Source: Lingula anatina (taxonomy: Eukaryota > Brachiopoda > Lingulata > Lingulida > Lingulidae). From it: a stretch of DNA of 64,000 nt. The notes under the pieces were generated by a model. The model ran no database searches. It was not told the origin of the DNA and worked only from the letters and a program-made list of their open reading frames with translations. Positions 36,286 to 49,300 of this stretch are shown in pieces; the first letter of the stretch is position 1, and the number at the start of each line of letters is the position of its first letter. Both the position numbers and the translations under genes were made by a program. Location: NCBI RefSeq assembly GCF_001039355.2, contig NW_019773947.1, positions 555,036 through 619,035 on the forward strand, given 5' to 3'.

Positions 36286-39073
36286 CAGTTGTAATATTAT
36301 AATGATGTGCTTTTCATGGTCAAATAGAAACTTACATCTGAAATGGTGTATCGTTTATTTTTTCACATAAGCACAATTATCAAGTTTTTACTCACTGAAA
36401 TTTGCTACATTTTGTTAACGAATGAGACTTTTAACTACCATGTTGTTAAAATGGAGGGAAATCCTAACATGTCCCTTTAGATGTGTTTAGTTAAAATGCA
36501 TGGACAGTGCTGCATTGTCAGCTGCACATTTAGTTTCAATCGCTCATGTAGCCAACAGAGCTTTGGGTGTGATTTAGTTCATGCACAAGTCGGTGGTAAT
36601 TATGGATCAACTGAGTCTTTTAAATATTGATTTCATGTTGTTTTGTGGAACTATGTGTTAGTTGCCTACAGTTTTTTACTGTTGTTATCTTACCTTTGGG
36701 TAATGGTTTTACGATATTGGTTTTTGCACTAGAAAACAGTGAATGCGTTGTGGAAAGGTAACGCCAGAACAAGATTTTATTTTAATTAGGTTCAGTGAGA
36801 CATCGGTTTAAATAGCGTTTCAGCTGCAGGCGTAATGTAGTGAAAAAATAGCAAAAAAGATCACTTATCATTCCTTGAGCAATATTGCTGGGAAGAAATG
36901 GACCGCTGGGTGTTAAACGTTGTTTTAAATCTACAGAGAGAGATCGATATCATTGGTGACTGATATCGCACACAGAGCAAGTGCGTTGCGGCGGTTGGCC
37001 GTTTCATTTATTGTGGCCAAGTGATGAAAGCCATTTCAAGCCGACTAAGCTCTGTTGAATGTGGTTAAGCTAAGTCACAGGTGATCTTATTGGTATGCCA
37101 AACACTATGCCACTACTGTAAATGAAAAATATTGCAAGTTGTTAGTATTATGTAAATCGGAGTCTTCGTTTGAAATGATGATCTTACCTATTGCAAGATG
37201 CGTAATTTTCAGTTTCACACAGATAAACCAGACTTTTCAGCTTTGATTTTGGACGTTGTGTGCTAACAAATATTGTGAGAGTTGATACCATGGATTTGAC
37301 GCAACCTTGGCTTTATCATCAACAAAACCTTTCATCTGCATTCATTGCAAGACTGGAGTTTTGATAAGTTTAAAAGAAGCAAAATTTCTGAAAATGTACT
37401 AGCGTCAGATATAAACATTCTCTGTTGTAACATTCATTTGATAAGTTATTAATTTACAAATTATTCCTCGTCTGTGAGAGGGGAAACATTTGGTTCGTCA
37501 CCAGGTTAGGTATGTCAAGATTACTTTTTCATTTATCCATTGTGTCAAAATATATCGTAAAAAATATATATATATTCTTATAGCGTGGATGTGACTGAGT
37601 GACTGTTGTAGTGAGTTATTTATTGTATTTGTGGAATCTCTTGTGTCTGGCGTCATTGAGGTAGGGGTGTTATTGACGTACTCAGCAGTACGCTATCATC
37701 ATGTATTATTCTATACTGCGAGACGTGCTTACTGGAAAGTGTAATGATGTATGCTATCACTTGCATGTACATGATGTTTATAATAAATGGCATATCGAAA
37801 ACATCGTGTTTTTTCTGGAACGGATTTGAAAAAAAAGTAACGATATTGGAATGTTTTGGAAAGCGTAGAAAACTTGTTCGGGAAAAGATGTCACGCGCAT
37901 TCCCCCCCCCCCCTCCTCCGCCGTCTTTAAATTGCTAGGATCCTGTGAGGATTTAAGAATAGCATATTCTTGTGTCTAGGACTGGTGGCATAAGTATTCA
38001 ATCAAATATCAGACGTAGAACAGTGAGACAAAGAGAACGGATATGATGGAAAAAAAGGCAATAAATTACCCGAAAATATCGAGTTGATACAGCCACTTTT
38101 CAACACAACTGGAAATGCGTGCTCTGAGACGTCGATATTCTCCTGCAGATTTAAGGTAGTGGATACCGCCACGATAATTAGACTCCGTATTAATCTTATC
38201 GGTATTGGCATTATCCTTATTTGAATCTAATGATACTGCAGCTAAATGGCAACTTTCTGTTATTGTGATTTGATATTTTAATAATCTGGCATTCCTAGTC
38301 GATAAGCCCCGGTATTCAATCAACCTGACGTTCTTTCCAATAAAAAAATTAATTGGGCTCACAAGATGTCGGGCGTTTGTGAACTTTTTTTTTTGTCTTC
38401 TTTGAAACTATTTTCATGCGATCCAAATATATCGATCAATATATATAAAAACGGGAAAAGGGTGTTATGAAGAGGTTTTGCATCATAGAACCAAAGGCGG
38501 GTAACAAAGGCGCAGTAAATACCAAAAGTTGTGTAACTGATGAGCATTGCATGTCCTAAACACTAGCCATCTTTATACATTGAACTTAATTGGTTGTTTT
38601 GAAAACCACATAATATAGGGACTCTATAAAGGCTTGATTAGAGATGGATTGAAAGCCAAAATACCAAAAAAAAATTGTCTTTAATAATAATTGTTGTAAT
38701 AAGAATAATAATGAAAACTTCTAGTGGATCGAATTGACAGCGGAGATCGAGCGAAACGTATTAAAAAGGTGGTCAGAATCCGTTGTCTAGAGTGTTTCGC
38801 GCACGTGTTATCTGGCGTTAAAATTTCCGAGCAAAGCTAGTAGTGGTTAAGTCCAATACCATATCAGTCTAAAAGGTAATGACGTAAACCCAATCATGCG
38901 ACAGCTGAATGACTATCTTCTGTATGTTGTGATTTCGATATCTTGTATATTCCGACAGGCTCAGAACTCAAAAATGATTTCATTACCCATGTGGTATGCG
39001 ATTGGCATCACTTTCATACTGAAAATAGTAATTGATAGCGTGCGCGCACGCCTGCAAACACAAACATACACAC

Positions 39074-39106
<33 letters not shown>

Positions 39107-40320
39107 CCTTACAATAGTTGCAAACATAATCTTTTCTGTTTATGGGCAGGGGGAAATCGTGAATACAGCAGTTTTGGTTGCTAAAGAAAATCCGCTTTTG
39201 CCTGATTACATTCAGTAAAAAATATGAGGTACGTATTGGCTCTTGACATTATCAAAGCACAATGAATATCCGCTGAACGACACGTTGAACGTCTTCATTT
39301 TCAAATATCCATATGTATCGGAGGTTATTTGAACAATAAAGCATGTACGGAAATAGAAAAAAATGAAGAAACTGTGCATCGCCTCAGAAACTGAGGTTAT
39401 TTGATACTGATCCAAACACGCCTTTGGATAGGTATACAAGTTTTTTTATAGTGAAGATAAAATTGAGCGTTAAAGGAAATTGTAGAAAACGCCCACTAAT
39501 CGCTGCCTCTATCTTAAAACGGTAGGCCTATTTTGTTATGGTAATATGAAGCGTCTGTACTTATTTGCTGAGAAAAAAGGTACCTAAAAATAACACTCTT
39601 CTCTTATTGTACATATACTTAGTAAAAAATAATTCATAGACATCTCAAAATGATAAATTTTCTTACGTTTTCTTAGTTCGTTGGCTGTTCCCTTGTTTGT
39701 GGACCTGTCCTTTTCTCTCTTATAGGGCCTAATGCCATTTTCTTAATTATTTTCTTTCTAATTACAATCAGAATTAAAAATAAATAGGTAGTAGGCCAAT
39801 TTATGACTCAAATACTGGGACTTATTGTATGTTGGCTTATAAATGTAAAATATATCTGTCGACTTAAAATCCCATACAGCTCTTTTCTATTAGAGGTTCA
39901 AAAGACGGAGCGAAAGCGAGGCTGAGCGGCGAGAACTTGGAAAATGTAAAAGTGTGGAGTTCATCATAATCAAACGATGTTTGAATTATTATTTGTTACA
40001 GATAGAAAAAGGTGATTGCAATATGTACGGGTATAATTTGAAATGAGCACTAATGGATAAATGAAGTGCACATTTTAATCGGCTTACCGCAGTTTTAAAT
40101 CAAACTTTGTAATTCGTTTTGATTGTCACTGGCTAAGTTCAATGATGCAAATGTTGTAGATCCAATCTAAAGCATTTTAAAGCATTCTAAAGCAGTTTAG
40201 ATTAGATATGAAAGAGGGTGTCTCTAGATGGATTAAACATTAGCTGTGTGTTTGGCTTACCCAAGACTACCCCCTTCATATACTAGTTTAAAAAGTTATG
40301 TTTTACATTTTTGGGCCAGG
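36286..40320. other. Intergenic, CpG-richer than the flanking genes
   Basis: No gene recognised. Many short lines contain three or four CpG sites (for example 38101-38220), unlike the CpG-poor gene bodies on either side. It includes a C run (about 37903-37914) and an (ATA)n microsatellite (about 39074-39106). Confidence 0.55.
39074..39106. repeat. (ATA)n microsatellite
   Basis: Uninterrupted trinucleotide repeat of about eleven units. Confidence 0.95.
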
Positions 40321-40365
40321 TTTGGTTGAAGGAGAGTCCAATATCTGTTGAAAATCCGGACAGCA

Positions 40366-43300
40366 ATGGGAAAGTTAAAGAAAGATATGGTATGTATAAT
40401 TGATAAAGAAAAGTTGATGTAGGTCAATATGATGGTATGAGATATAGAAAAGTAATGCTACAAATCAGTGTTTGCCTCTTAGGAAAATTAGGTGCTGGAC
40501 CGAAAGTCCAGCCATCTTGAATAGTAGCTAGACTGAATGTCTGCCGGGTGGGAAAACTTCTCAGCCCATTCTGAAAGTTATCAGCCCCGGGCAGACGGTC
40601 CAGCGTTAATTTCTAACACTGCTACAAATAAACAATTTAGTCTAGAATGACATGGGTAGGGAGAATGAAAATATTTGGGTGATGATTTGATTATTAAAAA
40701 ATGTATGTAAATATATATAAAAAGTATTATTCTTATGTCACTTACTAGCAGTAGAGAATTGAATTTAGACGTTATGTCATACGTACATGTACTTGTTTGT
40801 TTTAGTCTGTGAAGGAGGGCGCAAATCAGATGAAGATTTTGTCATTTTTCAAGGTATGTGTGTAATTGAACTACAAATTTTTAAATTACATTTGCCCATA
40901 TACTATCTTCACATTAGATAACATTTAACAATATTTAGTAAAATCTTTAAATAGTGTAATTGTGGCTGTGTCTCAATCTTTTCAATAGGGAAAATCATTA
41001 AAAAATTATATACTGTAAAGCCTTCTTGGTGCTTTACTATAAAGAATAGAACTATTTGGTAGCCTCCTTTCAATATTGTCTCTACCCCTCAATAGAAGTG
41101 TGGTAATTTTGAGTATTTATGACTGAAAAAATATAGCATATCGGTAAAATTCACTATTTCCTCCATTATCGTGTGTACAGTGCAACTTCAAGTTTGTATT
41201 TGCAACGGGTATTAATATTAATATCTGTAAGTAGAAAAAAAGAAGTAACATTAATCTTTTAGAAAGTAAATATTTTTTAATTTTTTTAGCCTCCATCATC
41301 AGACCAGCCAAAATCTTTGTTCAGTGCAATAGGACAAGGTGACATGGCACCAAAGAGTAAACTGAAACTTAAGAAAAAAACTCAACCTGAGATTTCTGTA
41401 ACCACACATGAGGAAAAGTCAGAAGTGGTGGATCTTTTTACTGAGTCCCTAGAGCAAAAGAACACACATGGTCATCAAAGTCAGTTGATTATCCCTGAAA
41501 CACAAGAGTTTACTTCTTTAGAATCACTAAGTGAGTGTGCCAGAAAATGGAGACAGGGTGGATATACATGGAGGTCAAGATGGAATCATACCTGATACAC
41601 CTGAAGACCCACTGAAATCTGTTGTTTGTAAAAAGAAACCCCTACAGCGGAGCTTTTTAACACCTGTATCAGTGCTCTCTGTTAAACCAAACAAGCAACA
41701 AAATAGTAAAATAAAAACTAAGCCCAAGAGTAGACCATCTAAATCTGTCGTTGATTTACCAAACTTGACTTCACCCAACCCTGTCCCCAACTTCAGCATG
41801 GAGCAACCACAGAATACTGTAGACTGGAAGACAACAGTACCTGTAGACTTTGTACAACCAGTGCTGGGAGTCTCTGTTGACAGAAAACCACCACAGGGCA
41901 GTTCAAATAGGAGTAAACCCAAGGGAGTTTTTTCCTCTGCCAAGTCCCTGTCCCCATGGAAAAAGAATAGCAGCAAAGGAAGTACCAGTGGGAAAAGAAG
42001 ATGGCTTAGCAAAGGGCAATCCCCTGACCCTAAGAGATTAGCAGGAGAAAATGGAAAAGAGATTGATGATAAAAAAGTAGAAAGTGTAAAGAAAGATCTG
42101 GATTTTGATTTAACCAAAGATAATGGTAGTCAGTCAGAACAGGGTGAAGTGCTTGACATTTCAGATGACTTTCTTGAGGAAATTTTGCATGAACTGCAGA
42201 GCCAAAATCCCAGCAAGCCAAAGCACAGCATCACAGAGATGACATCACATGGTTTGAAAGTAAAAAAGAAAAGAACACAAATAAAAATGGACAATGATAA
42301 AACACAAGAAAGTGGTGATAAGAGTGGTTTTACTTCATTTGGGAATCCAACATCAATTTCTAATAAGAATGATGAGATTCTTGCTGAGGTGCTAGGGGAG
42401 TTGAACAGTGCATCAGAAATTTCTTTGAACAAAAAACCTGTGTCTGACAGTGCTGGGGATACAGTGATGACAGAAGAGCCTGAAATCACAGATTTCTTGT
42501 CTGGTAGTTGTGTTGACTCTGAAAGCTGTCAACACAGTGATGTCTCAAAAGGCATCCCAGAAATCGATTCTTTCAGCCAGGAAAAGGAAAAAAGTGTATC
42601 ACAGGAAATGAAGATAGAAACTGTAGAATCACAGGAAGAAATGCTGCAATCTGATACAGATAATAGTTTCAAACACCAGGAAGCACCTGCTGAGAATGAT
42701 CATCCTGGATTGTCTGTATCATTTGGCAATGATTCCTGGATGTGTGATGTTGACTTTGATAACATTGCAGATGAAGAGCTGAGTAGAGGAATAAAACAAT
42801 TAACACCATTTAAACAGAAAGGGAGGTACGTGGACTGAGTTTAGGATTGCTAATGATAAACTGATTTTACAGACAAATTTTCTTTTTAATTCTGGTATCT
42901 TTATAAACTCAGTGAGAGGTGAGAATGTCTTCAGTCACTTTACTTGTCTTTTAGAATTTTTTGGATAAATAAATATATTTAATTTGTTTTTTTTTATAAG
43001 GAAAAAAGATGAAGTTATAGACAGCAGAGCCCCTGCAGTTCAGTTTGGAAGACATCTGGTTCTGGCAGTCCATCATGAAAGGTTATCAATTTTATAAAAC
43101 TAATTTCTGTACAGTTTTGATTTCTAAGTTAATTGTGAGTTCTCTAGACTTCCAAAAACATAACAAGCAAGCACTCTTTTAATATATTGTAAAAGTCATA
43201 GGTAATTAAACTTTTTGTATATATTTGTGGGAAGACTCATGAGTCAGGGTTCATGGTACTTTGCCCTTTCATTTCAGAAATGAAGTTATTTTAGATGTAG

Positions 43301-46300
43301 AGTCAGCGTCTGGAAATCAGAGAAGGAAATGTGTTCTCTCTGGATTCTGGACAGATACATTGGTTCAACCAGGAGACATTGTCAATGTTCTTGGAGACTT
43401 TGATGACAGTGGGGTGTGTCATATTAGTGATAACCAGGGTCTCTTAGTCATCAATCCTGATGTACTGATATCTGGGACATCTGTAGTGGGAACAGTGTAT
43501 TGTATGAGAAAGTGAGTGTTTGTCTACGCAAAAAGTGTTTAATGTTAATCATATATCCTAACTTGTTTATCAGATAGTTTGCATTGCTTGCTCTGTATGA
43601 AGATGAAGATTACAATATTATTTTGTGTTGATTTATTATTACTGGTACTTTAAAAATTAAAAATGATTTAACTGGATGATAGAAATATTCATGTTCTTTG
43701 CTGTCATTAAAGTTTTTCTCCTTTTTCAGAACACTGCTAAATGAAAAGCTTAGGGTAAGTGTGTGTTTTATTTTGTCATTTAAAAGGAAAGTAAAACATT
43801 GAAAAGAAATCCAATGTTTATATATATGGCTTTTGGTCAGATTCAATCTTGAAAAAGTAAAAAAGGGAAGAAAAAACAATGGCAGTTGACCAGTAAGAAT
43901 ATCTCTCATGTACTTTAATAAACAATTTTTCATTCATTCCAGGGCTGTGACACTGGCAATATGGCCATGCTCCATGGGAGCATCATCCATGCCTTGTTCC
44001 AGGCTGTGGTTCAGCAGAGGGCATTCAGCAAAGACAAGGTGGAGGCCATTGTGAAGGAAATTCTTCAGCAAAAGAAATTCCTCATTGAAATGTATGTTCA
44101 AACATATCCAGAATTCATTGATGAGTCACTGACATTTTTTTCTTGATTATATACATGGGATTACTTTGGATTTAGCACTTTATGTTAATGTGATAATTGT
44201 TTGTCTTTTTGAAAATTTACCAGTCCAACATTTATTTCTTTTTCAAATTAGTTAAATATATTTTTCATTTTAATATAATTTCATTTTTTTCATATGAAAA
44301 TAACTTAAGTTTGTATTTTTTTATTTTATATATATATTTTTTTGTGATAATCTTGAATTAAAACAAATGATGATTTTATGATAATTTTTTAATGATTAGA
44401 AAATTTATCCGTCTATACAAGGTATGGACAAGATGCCACAGAGGCAGTGGTGAGGGCTGAGATAGATAAATATATTCCTCCTATGTTGGCGTGGACTGAG
44501 AAATACATGCCTCCACCGGTACATAGTTTTGGTGCAAGGTAAGAGTATGTTGTTCTTTTAATTACAGTGGAGTCAAGGTTATACACGTCTAAGCAAGCAT
44601 TAATTCTAATATTAAATATGAAAGTCCTTGTAATTTTTCCATGCCATTTTGCTGAACTGCATGAATTTTGCATGCTGTTATTTCAAAGCAACTGATGCAA
44701 TTATTTTACCAGTATACAATTTATTTTATAGAAGATGGCCTGTGTAAGTTACATTTTTGAAAAGGCTAAGCATATTTTATATTTTTGATTTCACTTCTCA
44801 CACCAGACCGTCCACCTCTGATCTCCATGTTACCAAAGTGATGGACATTGAAGAAAACATCTGGTCTCCAAGGTATGAAATGAGAAAACTGGCTTTGAAA
44901 CTGGAGTAGAATAATTGATGAATTAAAGTGAATTGTCAGCATTTGTTTGTTCAAATTTTATTTTTCATAGATAGTTATAGATTGCTCACTCTGTCCTGAC
45001 TTCAATAAATTTCAGATATGGGGTTAAAGGCAAAATTGATTTGACAGTGCAAGTAAAGGTAAAAGGCATTTTTTTCTTTTAAAAGTGTTTATTTTTGCAG
45101 AATGCATGGCGTAAATTATTAGATTAAGAAAGACTGGTACTTTTAGCTACTGTACTTTTGGCTGTTGATCTTAAGCTACTGTACTTTTAGCTGTTGATCT
45201 TAACTTAAATGGTAAAGCCTTATATGAGTGGCAGAAGTCACAAGTCATTTGGGAACTTAGTAATTTCTTTATCTTGCAGCAGATAAATGGCAAACAGAAA
45301 TGTGAGAAGGTGATGCCATTAGAACTGAAGACTGGGAAACCATCCTTTTCAATAGAACACCAAGGGCAGGTAATACTGAATAGAATATCCATTCAGTTGT
45401 ATTTATAAGAAAAGTTATTAAATATATTATTGGACTTACAAGTTGCAATGAAGTCTTAATGACTCGCTTTTGAAAAAAGTCTTATTACTTAATCTTACAG
45501 CAGAGAATGCCAGTAAGAGAAGTGAGAAATAAAGCATTTATATTGATCAACATATACCATATTGTGCTCGAATAAATAAGCAGTTTACAGTTGGCATAGA
45601 TTAAAGGTAGCTCGTCTGCATTATCAATCAATTGTGTTTTTCTTCATTCATTATTTTATATTTCCTTGTCATAATTGATGAAAAGATTGTATTGTTCAAG
45701 GTTTAAGCAGTAAAAAAAATAAACCCTCACCCCTGAATTTGCTGCATGCCATTTTTAATTCAAGATTCACTTCATATTAACAAAACTCACACCTTTTGAT
45801 AACTGTAAACTGCACATAACCAGAACACCTGGACAGGAAAACTTGTGTAGTTAATGAGAAGACGTGAGTAAGGTTTTATTTCTCTGATAGCAGGAAAAAA
45901 ACTTTTTTTTTGAGAAAATACAAGTTATAAAGTGACAAGTTTATGCAGTCTATGGGACCATTCCCAGACCCTGTCATACTAAATGTAGATCAATCTGTCC
46001 CCAAGAGGATTTTGGCTAAATTGCAATCAACTTAAGCGGCTTATATATCTGGCACGCCTACTGAAGCTGTTAGGGGTAATTAACTATTGTTTAGCAGCTT
46101 AAGTAGGCGTGCAGACATATAAGCCACTTAAGCTGAAGGCAATTTAGCAAGAAACCCCTTGGAGATGGATCGATCCTGGTAGATCGATCCAGGTATGGGA
46201 ACCCAGTCTATTATAGTTAATTTCTTAATAACAACTACTTGCCTTGTGGTCAGGTTACATTGTATTCCCTGATGAGTTCAGACAGGAGAGAGGATCCTGG

Positions 46301-49300
46301 GGGAGGACTGCTGCTCTACTTGAAGGATGGCAGCATGAAGACTATTACAGCAGACTATGCCAAGAAGAGAGGTGAGGGAGGATTTATATCACACAGCATG
46401 TGCCATTTTGTGTTTGGATTATGAACAGTTAGGTTTTATGTACATGTATTAAGTCAAATGTGATTTTGATTTTTTGTTTATTAGTTTAGTATATTGAGCA
46501 GTAATAATTGAAGCGCTATGAAGAACTGCTCTGTGGGGAATCACATGCATTTCACCTTTAGTTCAATATAAGCTTGTTGTCACATTTTGATATATGATAG
46601 TAATTATTGTGTATAAACATCCATAATGCACACCTAATTATGACTGTATGTCAATAACACATTTTATAATTTAGGTCTCCTTCAGCTGAGAAATGAACTA
46701 GTTCACTACCTTAGTCTAAATACAGAGAAGGTTGAAAGTGAAAGTGGTACAACCTACCACCTCCCCAAACTACCTCGTCCTATTAACAACCCCAGGTCAT
46801 GCTCCAAGTGTCCACAGCTTCTGAACTGTGCTGTCTACCAGAGGTAAGACTGTGTGTGATTTCATGCATTTATATGGGGTTTTAGGCAATTTTTAGAAAA
46901 TGAAAAAGTTACCTTTTTTTGCTGTTATGTAATATGGGCAAGATCTGCACTTGGATAAGGAAACTGTGTTGAGAGTCCATACATGTATTTGTGTATTATT
47001 TCACAAATATGTACAGTTTATATTTGATTGGTGTATAGATACATCATTGTAGCTGAGATTGATAAATGTTATCACCCCTTTTCCAATCAAAGTTTAACTT
47101 ATGTTGACAGTGAACAAATGTTATAGATTTCAATAATTGTTAATTATATTACATGCCAAAAATGTCAAAAATAGGTCCATAGATCACCATGATCTCCCAG
47201 ACGACCATGCCATGACAAGCCTGATCCCAGCCACCCTGGCACACCTACACCAGAGCCACCTGGAGTACTTCTCACACTGGTGTCTGCTGCAAGAACTGGA
47301 AGCTAAAGAAAGCTACAAATCTCTCAAAGACATTTGGTGTAAAAGCGCTGAACAAAGGTGAAGGCAGCGTAGCTCACACAGAAGTATGAGACTAATACAG
47401 TTGTGGTCATTTGTTTGTAAAGAAAGAATAAGTGTCGAAGTGATTTGAAGGGATAGCTTACTGTTAATGCCTTCAGCTATACTTGTGTATTTTAAGAATT
47501 GAAAATAGAATTTAAGGACCCGTATAATAAAGCCTGACCCAACCCTGGTCACTTTTTAATCACAATTTTGAATACTGGTTTGCAGAGAGAAGGAAGGGAA
47601 TTGCCTTAGTGACATGGTTTTGATGGATAGACATGATGCAGTACTAGCTTTGGATAATGGTTCATTTATTCACACATTTCACAAACAACCTTCTAAGCAG
47701 TGAGTGAATTAAGAAAACTTTGTTTTAAAAAAAATAAGATGTTTTAGTATATCAGTGAAGAATTCTTTCACAAGATGTGTCCAAACATTATGCAACTAAT
47801 GTGATAACAACTTGTACAGAAAAAAGTTTTGGATATTGTTATACTGCAGTTTGAGGATATAAAAATATCATTTGAGTGTATCACCTTAAATAACATTTCA
47901 TACTGAGCAAAAATATGATATAAAATTGTACACTACCATTTTAATGCAGTTTAAGTAGGTAAAGAAAATAACACCACCTTAAACAAGTATTTATGACACT
48001 TCTCTTTTTCAGAAGCCCCAAGATATCCCTAGCAGGATTTAGTAAGGGAGATTCCTTGGTAGTGAGTGGCCAGACAAGTGGACACATTGCCCTCTGCACT
48101 GCCTCTGTGGTCCAGGTGACACAAACAGAGATCACTGTGATACTTGACAGGTAGTGTTTTAATAATATCACATTGTGTTAGTGGACACATTGCCCTCTGC
48201 ACTGCCTCTGTGGTCCAGGTGACACAGACAGAGATCACTGTGATACTTGACAGGTAGTGTTTTAATAATCACATTGTGTTAGGTGAGACAGTGTGGTGGT
48301 TGTACTTTTACCATTTCCCTTAGATGTGTTATATTGAAAATGTCTTAACAACAGTTGGTGTAAATTTTCATTTGTCTTTCTTGTTCTGCTGATAGAAATT
48401 TATAACAATATTTTTTCAGAAATAATTTTTCATGAATTGTCACACTTTTTGAAAGACAGGTTATAACTATTTTGAATTTGTCTTAATTATTCAGGAATCT
48501 GCAGAATACCAATTTAAACAGTGATGCTGTTTACCGACTGGATAAAAATGACTCCTTCAACTCCATGGCATCTAATTACACAAATCTTTCCAAACTTTTG
48601 TCAGATAACCCACACAGGTAAGAGTTTGTTTTTCAGCCGTTATTAATCATGTCAAGAGTTTGTTTGACAGTTTAAGATGAATATATATAATTTCTCGTGG
48701 AAATAAAATTTGAATTGATCCAGAATTTTTTTTAATTTTTACTCACGGTTTTAAATTTACAGGATAGGTCAGAAATACAGGACACAATCATTTATTTGCT
48801 TTTATCATAAATTTTTGGGATTTCAACTTTGACCTTTTTATTTTAGTTTGAGACTTAGGGAGCTGATCATTGATGCTAGGAAGCCCGAGTTTGAACTAAC
48901 ATTAGCTAAAGGAGCAATAGAAAAAGGTATTCACAATTTCTTTAGGACTTTGTTTATGCATTTTGTTTATATTTTAATATTAGTTTTGGTAAAAGATATT
49001 GTTCAACAAAATTCATCTATATTTCTGTACAATATTGCCCCCAGCTAAGCAGTGAATCATGTAGCATGTGAACCATTATTGCATGGCAATGGTACGTTAC
49101 ACCAGCAAATTTTTCATGCTTTCTTACTTTTATTGTTTTAAAATTGAATATTTTCTTACAGTGAAACATATCTTCAAGTCACTCAACAAGCCACAGAAAA
49201 CTGCCATATTAAAGGTAAGTTTTGTAAAAATGATAGCTGAATTGAGCATCTGTTAGAAAATGAGTGAATAAATAAGTGAAAATTTTATGCTTCACATATA

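Noticed and set aside
37744-37938. Plus-strand frame ending in a proline run
   Set aside because: The proline run is a C homopolymer and the rest shows no recognisable domain.
38066-38547. Minus-strand frames of 62-98 codons in the intergenic region
   Set aside because: No motif, no splice context and no neighbour; not distinguishable from chance.
39074-39106. Regular repeats as a possible CRISPR-like array
   Set aside because: A simple trinucleotide microsatellite with no spacers; the genome is eukaryotic.
41575-42117. Long minus-strand open frame of 180 codons
   Set aside because: It is antisense to the long DNA2 exon, which has the coherent in-phase frame; Ser/Leu/Phe-rich composition is typical of a shadow frame.
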